A stretch of DNA of 20,586 nucleotides from CAYWKU01 sp964459325 (lineage in GTDB: Bacteria; RBG-13-61-14; CAYWKU01), in assembly GCA_964459325.1 (NCBI GenBank), contig CAYWKU010000050.1, positions 1-20,586 of the forward strand, written 5' to 3'. The notes under the pieces were generated by a model. It worked only from the letters and a program-made list of their open reading frames with translations, was not told the origin of the DNA and searched no databases. The position numbers were made by a program, and so were the translations under genes. Below are positions 1 to 7,600 of the stretch, in pieces; within the stretch, counting starts at the first letter, position 1, and every line of letters starts with the position of its first letter.

Positions 1-991
1 AACATGTCCCCGGAGGGAAAATCCGAATTTCCCCCACAAAGTGGGACACGACCGAACCATCATTACTGTCGCGAAGGAATATTGAACATGTTTCCCACAG
101 TAGATCAGCCGCAACAGATTTTACAACCGTTTTAAGGAATTCATACGGAGAATCTAGCTTTAAATTGCCACCAATTTGAGCTCTGACATTGTTCAGGCGG
201 AGTAAGCGGTCAAAATAACGATCAGCAAGATTTTGTTGTAAAAATGACCGGATAAGATTACAGGTATCATTTCTGAGATTATATTCGGGATAGCGAGTAT
301 ACATGCAGACAACTACTTTAAGAGAGAGATTGGAAACTGTTCCGGTAGTGGCCACAGAAAAAACGTTTACCCATGTCAATTCTTTAGGCAATATGTCCGG
401 CGTTTTCCAATGTGTTGAGTTCAGTTCATTATGTAATGTATCTCTAGTATTAAGCCCATTCTTGAGAATGTTATAATTCCCGATTTCTACAAAATGTGAT
501 GTAGGTGATACGTCACCTGCTATTCGAGTAAAAATTTCTGTGATGTCGTTAAATAACCATACAGAAAAAGCATCGAAGTATGTATAGTCACGAAAGGCAC
601 CTATGACCGTGTCTGTTGAGTTTGGTCCACTTGTATCTGAAAGAGTTTTAATCAATTTTGATTTCGTATTGTTCCGAAAAGCTTGTGCCATATAATTGCC
701 ATACATCCTATAGAAATTACTATCCTGTGGGCCACGGAAGATAAATATCTTTTCTTTTTCCGGAGCAACAACAATTAACTCATCATCCCGATACAGAAAG
801 TAATTTCCCTTCTTGGGCGTAGTAATACCGATTTGATTCAAGACATTATTATTAAAGGTATGGAGACCGTTGTCCATGTCAGGTTTCAGGTTAAGACGTA
901 CAAGCGATATGGGCCTATCGCCAATATTTTCCGGCAAATCAAACCAATAAGGCTGATTTGCTCGAAGATACGTTTTCATAGGAATGCTCAT
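1..991 (-). CDS. Partial protein with apparent tandem GAF-like domains (C-terminus off the left edge)
   Basis: A frame without stops runs on the minus strand from an ATG at 991 to the window edge (330 codons), so the C-terminus is missing. A second in-frame ATG lies at 979. I do not recognise the family. Residues 1-105 form an unassigned N-terminal part. Residues about 110-285 read like a GAF fold: strands around DAFSVWLF, a late strand LSLKVVVCMY, then a long helix ending in FDRLL. A second GAF start follows near residue 290, with a helix beginning SPYEFLKTVV and a strand CSIFLRDS. GAF domains usually sense small ligands or act as dimerising modules, so a sensor role is an inference. The gene lies 101 bases downstream of the AlbA_2/ATPase gene on the same strand and may be co-transcribed. 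It is AT-richer than that neighbour. No catalytic domain is visible in the part seen. Confidence 0.75.
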   Translation of the reverse strand, partial: MSIPMKTYLRANQPYWFDLPENIGDRPISLVRLNLKPDMDNGLHTFNNNVLNQIGITTPKKGNYFLYRDDELIVVAPEKEKIFIFRGPQDSNFYRMYGNYMAQAFRNNTKSKLIKTLSDTSGPNSTDTVIGAFRDYTYFDAFSVWLFNDITEIFTRIAGDVSPTSHFVEIGNYNILKNGLNTRDTLHNELNSTHWKTPDILPKELTWVNVFSVATTGTVSNLSLKVVVCMYTRYPEYNLRNDTCNLIRSFLQQNLADRYFDRLLRLNNVRAQIGGNLKLDSPYEFLKTVVKSVAADLLWETCSIFLRDSNDGSVVSHFVGEIRIFPPGTC

Positions 992-1075
992 CTCACATCC
1001 GGCTAAGGCTGGTCATAAATTATTGATTACAGATCCCTTTCTAAGATAATTTAGCGCTTATTTTTAGAAAAGACG

Positions 1076-1093
1076 AAACGAGCACGCTCGTTT
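1076..1093 (-). terminator. Palindrome at the end of the AlbA_2 gene, possible weak terminator
   Basis: AAACGAG and CTCGTTT flank a 4-base centre. On the minus strand the palindrome immediately follows the stop codon of the AlbA_2/ATPase gene and is followed by CGTCTTTT. The stem is short, so termination may be partial and allow read-through into the GAF gene. Confidence 0.35.
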
Positions 1094-2787
1094 TACGCTC
1101 GTTTATTGCCACCTGTCCAAAGGTAGTATGAACCTCGTCCTTTTGCAACTAGCTGCAATTGCTTATGTTTATGGGCTAATTTGCGTAATAGCCTGCTTGC
1201 CTGGTGGACGCTCAAATGGCACAGTTCGGCGGCTTCAGAGCGCGTTATTTTGCCGTGGCTGCGCGCATAATTGAGGATCAACTGCTCGTTTTGAGCGGGT
1301 TCGAAGCCCTTGGCGCGCACATATTCGGCCTTCATCTGAAATCGCCGGTAGAGAGGTGCAGCCAGGTGGTAGGCCCGACCCCGTTTTTCGCCGCGAGCCT
1401 CGATAAGGCCACGCTCGTGTAGGCTCTCTAGGACGGCTTTTCCAGCCGACATGCCCTTTTGTATCAGTTTTCCGGCCAATTCCGAGTCAACATGGCGCTC
1501 CAAGAAAAGAGCGTTGAGCACCATCAATTCGTCCAGGGAAAGCGCCGCGCCTTTTTTGTCCTGCTCATAAACGAAAGCGGCGAATTGGAGCGACGGCTCG
1601 CCGCCGTGGAGAACCACGCGGACGCCGCTCGCGTCGCTTCGGCTGTAATCCGGCGCAGGGCGGCCATACCGGAGTTGGCCCATGAAAATCTTGTCCACGC
1701 CCCGGCCGGTCTGCTCAATCAGCCCGATGCGCTTGAACGCTTCCGCCAGTCGCGGATTGCGCGGCTTTGGCTCGTGTACGAGGATGTTGTTCAGGTTGAT
1801 GCCCTCCGGGAACCCGCCCGGGTTGGTAATAAGCAAATGGTCGGGCTGCCATTGAACGTAGACCGCGCCCAGCCGGGTGTAGTCCCGGTGGAGAATCGCG
1901 TTGTTCACGGCTTCCCGGAAACTGTCCGGCGAATAGTCGGGCACCGGAAGTCTGAACATGCCGACGGTGACCTCGCGCTCCTCGTTGCGAGCGGCGAAGA
2001 GGGTTTCAATCTTGTCCAGCGTGCGCAGGAGTGGGCCGTGAAAAACCTCATTGACTTTGACATTGCCCTGCGGGTCGAGAACCTGAAAGTGAATCTCGTT
2101 GGTCGTGAGCAACTCACGCAGGATTTCTTCACGTCCGAGAAGCAACAGACCGGCGACGTTAGGGACGAGGTGGCGATTGTGGCTTTCGACTAACCGCAAC
2201 GCCTTTGCAAGCTCTTCGTTCGAAAACTCCAGCAATGTCCGGTCGCCACGGAGCTTCTTGATGGTCTGCTGAAGCCGTTCGAATTCGAGAGGGTCGAGGC
2301 TGTCGAAAGTCGCGCCTTTCATGATTTGCGCAGAAAAATCCAGCAGGCCCAGGTCTACCCGGCGGGACCGCTGGTCACGAGGGTAGAAGGGGACGGTTTG
2401 AGGCTTTCCATCGGCCCCTATGGTGCGGTGCAGGGATTTTCCCGAAGTGGTGGCGCAAGGTTCAGGGTAGGGTTCGACTCTGATGACGATTACATCGCCG
2501 TCCAGGTGGTTGACCACCGAAATGGACGTGTTCACGTTGGGGACGGTGTTGTTGAAGATGGCGGACTTGAGCTTGATCGGGTCGGTCGTTGCGCCGTGTC
2601 GGGGCTTTGCGCCGGTTATCGAGCCGTTGTCCTCGACGCCGATAAGCAGGTGCCCACCGGACGTGTTGGCCAAAGCAACCACTTCCTTGTAAATCTCCCT
2701 GTCCGTGATTTTCCGGCGGTCGGACTTGAACTCGATCTCCAGGGTTTCACCCTGGGAAATCAGGTCATTGAGGCTTTCAGCATCCAT
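1093..2787 (-). CDS. AlbA_2 (Schlafen-like) / HATPase-domain transcriptional regulator-type protein
   Basis: This is a 564-residue protein of the COG2865 type. Residues about 10-130 carry the AlbA_2 (Schlafen AlbA) domain: an early EIEFKSDRR, the helix with VALANTSGG, then LLIGVEDNG. Residues about 285-370 match the HATPase_c_4 module: EAVNNAILHRDY with Glu292, Asn295/296 and His300, then NPGGFPEGI near 322-330 and QTGRGVDKI near 359-366. The last 60 residues form a winged-helix (KITRSEAAELCHLSVHQ). Members are usually annotated as ATP-dependent transcriptional regulators. They are frequent in restriction-modification and other defence islands, but their biochemical role is poorly defined. 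The ATG start at 2787 places the AlbA_2 domain at the usual distance from the N-terminus. A near-consensus promoter lies upstream (2828-2856). No clear ribosome site is visible. Confidence 0.9.
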   Translation of the reverse strand: MDAESLNDLISQGETLEIEFKSDRRKITDREIYKEVVALANTSGGHLLIGVEDNGSITGAKPRHGATTDPIKLKSAIFNNTVPNVNTSISVVNHLDGDVIVIRVEPYPEPCATTSGKSLHRTIGADGKPQTVPFYPRDQRSRRVDLGLLDFSAQIMKGATFDSLDPLEFERLQQTIKKLRGDRTLLEFSNEELAKALRLVESHNRHLVPNVAGLLLLGREEILRELLTTNEIHFQVLDPQGNVKVNEVFHGPLLRTLDKIETLFAARNEEREVTVGMFRLPVPDYSPDSFREAVNNAILHRDYTRLGAVYVQWQPDHLLITNPGGFPEGINLNNILVHEPKPRNPRLAEAFKRIGLIEQTGRGVDKIFMGQLRYGRPAPDYSRSDASGVRVVLHGGEPSLQFAAFVYEQDKKGAALSLDELMVLNALFLERHVDSELAGKLIQKGMSAGKAVLESLHERGLIEARGEKRGRAYHLAAPLYRRFQMKAEYVRAKGFEPAQNEQLILNYARSHGKITRSEAAELCHLSVHQASRLLRKLAHKHKQLQLVAKGRGSYYLWTGGNKRA

Positions 2788-2827
2788 GGTTTTGAGGACT
2801 CATCGGCTAAGTGGTTCAATTTCGAGC

Positions 2828-2856
2828 AGTTTAGAATCATTGCACGCCCTTGTCAA
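2828..2856 (-). promoter_or_regulatory. Predicted sigma70-type promoter of the AlbA_2/ATPase gene
   Basis: Read on the minus strand, a perfect -35 TTGACA (2856-2851) is followed by a 17-base spacer and a -10 TAAACT (2833-2828). The ATG is about 40 bases downstream at 2787. Confidence 0.65.
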
Positions 2857-2930
2857 CGAGTCGAATGAGCGTCATTGCCGTCGAGCGGACGGTTAATGCA
2901 GTGGAAATACCGGTTACAAGGGGACACGTT

Positions 2931-2967
2931 GGCAGACAAAAGGGACTGGCGTCTCCTTCTGTCTGCC
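2931..2967. repeat. Long interrupted hairpin
   Basis: GGCAGACA (2931-2938) pairs with TGTCTGCC (2960-2967). Inside it AGG/CCT and GAC/GTC continue the stem around a TGGC loop, with one mismatch and one bulge. No T-run follows on either strand, so it is not a typical terminator. Its role is unknown. Confidence 0.5.
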
Positions 2968-3010
2968 GCCAATAAGGTTAAAAAAAGGTTTCGATATTGA
3001 AAGGGGCAAA

Positions 3011-3033
3011 GGGTATACATATGGGTATACATA
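3011..3033. repeat. Two tandem copies of GGGTATACATA
   Basis: Exact 11-base copies lie at 3011-3021 and 3023-3033 (12-base period), each containing the palindrome GTATAC. They could be a regulator binding site. No binding protein can be assigned. Confidence 0.5.
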
Positions 3034-3070
3034 CTAAATATCTACACCTTTTTTTGTTTTGATATAGGTG

Positions 3071-3099
3071 TAACCCTTTGATTACAAAGGGTTATTTTT
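3071..3099 (+). terminator. Strong intrinsic terminator with no plus-strand gene upstream
   Basis: A perfect 10-bp stem (TAACCCTTTG / CAAAGGGTTA) with a 4-base loop is followed directly by TTTTT. It faces the plus strand, yet the nearest upstream gene is on the minus strand. It may end a small RNA or insulate the AlbA_2 and RhuM units. Confidence 0.65.
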
Positions 3100-3300
3100 G
3101 TTGGCCAATGTCGGGCGCTTCGCGCCCGACCGCCATCATTTTCCTCCCCTTCGGGTCGGCTCCGCTTCGCTTCGGGTTCCGCGCCTGACGGCGCTCCACC
3201 AAAATGATGGCGGTCGGCCACGAGACGAGTGTGCCAGCCAATCGGTCTGCGTCTCCGACTAGACCTCTTGGGTGCCTCGGCACGCCGACATTGGCCAACA
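3099..3300. mobile_element. 202-bp structured element with 16-bp terminal inverted repeats (MITE/REP-like)
   Basis: The ends TGTTGGCCAATGTCGG (3099-3114) and CCGACATTGGCCAACA (3285-3300) are perfect inverted repeats. A second perfect 15-bp inverted pair lies inside (GACCGCCATCATTTT at 3128-3142, its complement at 3201-3215). A 9-bp stem hairpin occupies 3110-3130 and further GC-rich hairpins lie near 3150-3195 and 3271-3283. The interior is much more GC-rich than its flanks and has no convincing gene. Short T-runs flank both ends, but no clear target-site duplication is seen. It may be a non-autonomous transposable element or a REP-type palindromic unit. No transposase matching it is in the window. 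Confidence 0.55.
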
Positions 3301-3365
3301 TTTGAACAAGCCCTAAACCCCCTGCTCCCACCCTGAATATATTTTGGGGATTTTTCCTCTGCCTG

Positions 3366-3394
3366 TTGAAATAAACGGTCGCATTCTCTAATCT
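3366..3394 (+). promoter_or_regulatory. Predicted sigma70-type promoter of the RhuM-family gene
   Basis: A -35 TTGAAA (3366-3371), a 17-base spacer and a -10 TAATCT (3389-3394) end 36 bases before the GTG start at 3431. Confidence 0.6.
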
Positions 3395-3430
3395 CTATCA
3401 GTCGATCTCCTCAAATCAGGGACCAAAACA

Positions 3431-4519
3431 GTGGCAAACGATGATCGGAAAATGGCTTTGCAGGAGTCTGAATTCCTGCTTTACCAGACGGACGACGGTC
3501 AGACGCGAATGGAAGTTCGCTTTTCCGGCGAAACGGTCTGGCTTTCTCTGAAGCAGATGGCGGAACTTTTCCAGCGCGACAAATCTGTCATTTCCCGGCA
3601 CATTAAAAACGTCTTCGATGAAGGCGAACTCGACCACGATTCAACTGTTGCAAATTTTGCAACAGTTCAACGTGAAGGCGAGCGCGAGGTTTCCCGCGAT
3701 GTCGAATACTTCAACCTCGATGTCATCATTTCGGTCGGCTATCGGGTCAAATCCCATCGCGGCACGCAGTTCCGAATCTGGGCCACTCAGCGATTGCGGG
3801 AATTCATTGTCAAAGGATTCGTTCTGGACGACGAGCGGCTCAAACAGGCGGGCGGCGGCAACTATTTCGACGAACTGCTCGCCCGCATCCGTGACATCCG
3901 GTCTTCAGAGAAGGTCTTCTGGCGCAAGGTGCTCGACATTTACGCCACGAGCATCGATTACGATCCAGGCACGGATATGTCCCGGCAGTTTTTCGCCACA
4001 GTCCAGAACAAGATGCATTGGGCGGCGCACGGGCACACCGCCGCCGAAATCATCGCAGGCCGGGCCGACTCGGCACAGCCCTACATGGGAATGACCGCCT
4101 GGTCGGGTACCCGACCTTCGAAGGAAGACTCTGCCATCGCCAAAAACTACCTGAACCGGGAGGAACTGGACACCCTCAACCGCATCGTCGCGTTCTATCT
4201 CGATTTCGCCGAACTCCAGGCGAAAGGCCGCCGCCCGATGTACATGAACGACTGGATCGCCAAACTCGACGATTTTCTCCGTCTGAGCGAGCGGGACATT
4301 CTAACACATGCCGGTAGCATTACTCACGAAGAGGCTGTCGAAAAAGCCTACGCCGAATATGACAAATTCCGCGCCATTGAAGCATCAAAAACCTCTCCGG
4401 TGGAGAAGCACTTTGAAAGAGCTATCGAGCAGGTTAAGCAACTGGAAAAAGGCAGGAAGAAAAAAGCTAAGTCCCCATCCAAATCTACAAAGCGCAAGAA
4501 AAAGCCAAAAAACAGATGA
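3431..4519 (+). CDS. RhuM-family protein
   Basis: The 362-residue product matches the Virulence_RhuM family. Residues about 28-105 contain the diagnostic block: SGETVWLSLKQMAELFQRD, SVISRHIKNVFDEGEL, a STVANFATVQREG segment, then VEYFNLDVIISVGYRVKS and the RIWATQRLREFIVKGF helix. The first part resembles a DNA-binding fold of KilA/Bro type. The C-terminus ends in a Lys/Arg-rich tail (about residues 338-362). Family members are named after a Salmonella pathogenicity-island gene of unknown molecular role, and are commonly found inside or beside type I restriction loci. The GTG at 3431 is preferred because CAGGGA lies about 8 bases upstream. An in-frame ATG at 3452 is the alternative. A clear promoter precedes it. 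The SMC-like gene follows on the same strand after 124 bases. Confidence 0.9.
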   Translation: MANDDRKMALQESEFLLYQTDDGQTRMEVRFSGETVWLSLKQMAELFQRDKSVISRHIKNVFDEGELDHDSTVANFATVQREGEREVSRDVEYFNLDVIISVGYRVKSHRGTQFRIWATQRLREFIVKGFVLDDERLKQAGGGNYFDELLARIRDIRSSEKVFWRKVLDIYATSIDYDPGTDMSRQFFATVQNKMHWAAHGHTAAEIIAGRADSAQPYMGMTAWSGTRPSKEDSAIAKNYLNREELDTLNRIVAFYLDFAELQAKGRRPMYMNDWIAKLDDFLRLSERDILTHAGSITHEEAVEKAYAEYDKFRAIEASKTSPVEKHFERAIEQVKQLEKGRKKKAKSPSKSTKRKKKPKNR

Positions 4520-4643
4520 AAAAGGAACGATTTACTGAGCTACGATGTCTTGATTCCTAAGATAAAATCGGTACCATAATAGACGGCTTTGTTCCGCTCG
4601 ACCCCGCAATTCTCACTTGATTTTATGTTCAATATAGGGCAAT

Positions 4644-7600
4644 ATGAGATATATGTCAATTCTAACAGCAAGATCGAGGAATGACCTTAACCGTTTAATA
4701 AACGGGGAGGAACTCTCCATAGATGGCTCAAAGATTAAGCTTCCCGCTGATGATTTTTCTGTCCCAGCTTTATCCATCCTTATAGACAAGTTCGAGAACG
4801 AGCAAACGCAAACCTCTGTTCGAGAGGCAGAGCCTTTTTTAAATTCTATCATAAAACGGGCTGAAGAATTGTCGGCTAGTGGAGGAAAAACAGGGCACAC
4901 AAAAACTGAGGATATCCGAGATAAAGAAAAGTTCCAATGGAAATTACACAAGCTTAAGACATCAAATTTTCGTGGTCTCAGTGAATGGAACGGCAAAGTG
5001 TTTGAACTGGATTTTGAAGGAAGGCCCTGGCTTATTTATGGTCCGAATGGTTCCGGCAAAACCTCAATTATCAGCGCTATTGTTTGGTGTTTAACCGGCC
5101 ATTGCCTCAAAGAGAGGACAGAACCACAGGCCGAAATTTCCTGTATTGACATCTACAACGAAAAGGTGGAGAAAGCTTGCACACTGGTCGAAGGATGGCC
5201 AGCTGTTGTAACCATACCTCATAATTTAGGATTAGATGCGATAAAGCAAACTCGCCCCACCTGTTGGGTTGAAATCGAACTAAGATCGGTTGATAAAGCC
5301 ATATATATTAAAAGGGAGATAAACGATAATAATGCTGAGTCATCGTTGACTATCAAAGATGGGAGTGACAGAGAGATTGATTGGCAGGATTTGGGCGTTA
5401 GCGACCTTTGCACTGAAATATCCTTGCTTATGCCATCCAGAGTGTCCTCTATTAAGTTTGAAGAGGGATCGAAAATATCAGAAGCGCTTTTATCCGTTGC
5501 TGGCCTAGATTCTCTTCAAGCAATAGGGAAATTGGCAAGGGATTGGAGTACCAATCTTGCAAAATTCAAAGGGCAGATTGATAAGAATTCAGATGATAAG
5601 AAAAAACGAACGGATGCAACTCTAAACGAAATTTTAAGTTCCGTAGATACCGAGATACAAGAGGATTTGAAGAAGTTAAGAGCTTCTTACACTAAAAATC
5701 CCGGGGAAACTGAAAATTTATTTCAGAATCGTCTTTTAGCTGCTCAAGCAAAGGCGGTCGAAGAAAGAGCGAGTAAAGAGTTTGCGCAAATAAAGGAAGC
5801 TCTTGCTTTAGATACGATACCTGATCGAGATAAGCAAGGTAAAATTGCTGAGGATCTTTCAAAAATCAGGCATAATATTGGCGAAAATTTGGAGTCGTGG
5901 CAGCCGATTGCCTCATGGCTGGAAATTACCGATGATCCTGCATCTTTATTGGATAAATTTAGGCAAAAGGTAGAGGAATGGAAAGCCGAAATTTCAAAAA
6001 GCTATTCGCTTTGGGAACAAAATCAAAAAGAAAAGGGAAAATTGGCCGTCAAAATAAAGGCTGCAAAATATATGGAGCAGCAGAAGAGTTTTGACCAGTG
6101 CCCAGTCTGCGATCAAGATTTGCCAGAAGCTATAAAAGAGAGATTAAAAGAATTAGCAAAAGAAGACGAGGCAATTTTGATCGGGGTTGATAGCTATGTT
6201 AGGTCATATGAAAACCAAATTAACGCCTTGTTTCCCTCTTCTATCCCAAAAATATCAACTGAAGATCCAAAAACACAAATTAAGAATATGCTTGATGTAC
6301 ATGTGCTTCAAAAGATCAAAGATGTGAAGTCATTTAAAGAGGACTTTTTAGAAACCTTTGATAAACTGATACAGGAGACCGCTGAAATTTCTAAAGAAGC
6401 TGAAATCAAAATATGCGAAGAAGGATGGGATACGGAATTTAAAGAGGGCTTGGGTGGGCTTGAAAAATCAATACAAGAGGGTTTAGCAAAAATAGCTGTT
6501 GCAAAATGGACAAAGCAACATCTATCCGATCTTAAGATAAAAATAGAGGGCATTGTCTTCGGTTCTCAAGATGATTCGCTTATAGAGCGCTTAACGGGCC
6601 TGGAAAGATACACTAACCGTTTTTTAGAATTAGATAAAATCAGAAAACAATTGACTACTCTTGCCGATGATTATCAGGAAGTAGATAAATTAATTATACA
6701 ATCTGAGGAAGCGAACAGATTGCACGAAGTTCTCAGCCAGATAAGGAAACTTGAAGAGTATTCCAAAGCCCAACTTATTATTGATCTTGAGGCTGTCTCT
6801 GCAAAGATGTCGGAGTTTTACGATATTTTATATCCAAGTCCTGACGATCCGATCCGCCTATCTGGTTTGGCTTCTAAAACTACAAAGAAAGGAAGCAAAC
6901 CTGACATTCGTTTTATGCTTAAGTGGACTGATAATTTTGTGGTAGAAGCTGATCCAATAGCTAACGCGGGCCGAATAAGGGCGCTCCTTTGGTCTTTTGC
7001 TTTTGCCCTGTTGGACAGACAAAAGCCTTCTCTATTGGTGGTTCCCATAGATGATCCGGCAATTAGCCTTGATGATTATCATAGGAAAAATATGATAAAT
7101 GAAGTAATTAAGAAGAATCTCGCGAAAAATTTCCAAGCGCTGGCAACGTTACATGATGAATATTTGCTTCACGAAACATGGGTGAGCGATCCTACCGGGG
7201 AAGAAGTAGGTCTATTAAAAACTCTCCAGCCGGACGGCAATCATAGATATTGTCGAACAGAGCCGGCAATTGAGCCGTTACACAGAGCTGTGGCAGATTT
7301 CCAAAAGGATAAATCCAAACATAAGCCTGTCCTGGATGAGGTCAGACGATACTTGGAGAGAACCTTACAGGAGTTTGCGCTATATTTGCTGCCCGGAGAC
7401 TATTCAGGTAGAACCGCAGGTGATTTGCTGGCCGAATTTAAAAAGCTCTCACAAGGCCAAATAAAAGGTCGGCCCATTACAGAGCATTTCGATGTAGGCA
7501 AGTTAGTAGGTATAATTGACAAGGGGCCATCAAAGTACATTATTGATGAGCCTCATCACGCTGGAAAACATGAAGGGAATTTATCCGCCAATGATACCCA

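Larger units (their letters stand above)
2788..3430. other. 643-base non-coding divergent region
   Basis: No credible gene lies between the divergent AlbA_2 and RhuM genes. In order the stretch holds the AlbA_2 promoter, a long hairpin (2931-2967), a short tandem repeat (3011-3033), an inverted repeat TACACCT/AGGTGTA (3043-3049, 3066-3072), a strong plus-strand hairpin terminator (3071-3099), a 202-bp structured inverted-repeat element (3099-3300) and the RhuM promoter. Confidence 0.7.

Noticed and set aside
1459..2193. 244-residue plus-strand frame
   Set aside because: It is the antisense shadow of the AlbA_2/ATPase gene, whose domains are unmistakable on the minus strand.
3099..3300. Integron attC site
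   Set aside because: The ends read GTTGGCC...GGCCAAC, the opposite orientation to RYYYAAC...GTTRRRY. The purine/pyrimidine pattern does not fit and the length exceeds usual attC sites.
3092..3331. 79-residue minus-strand frame across the structured element
   Set aside because: It covers the nested inverted repeats, has no family resemblance and no ribosome site. The open frame is a by-product of GC-rich palindromes.
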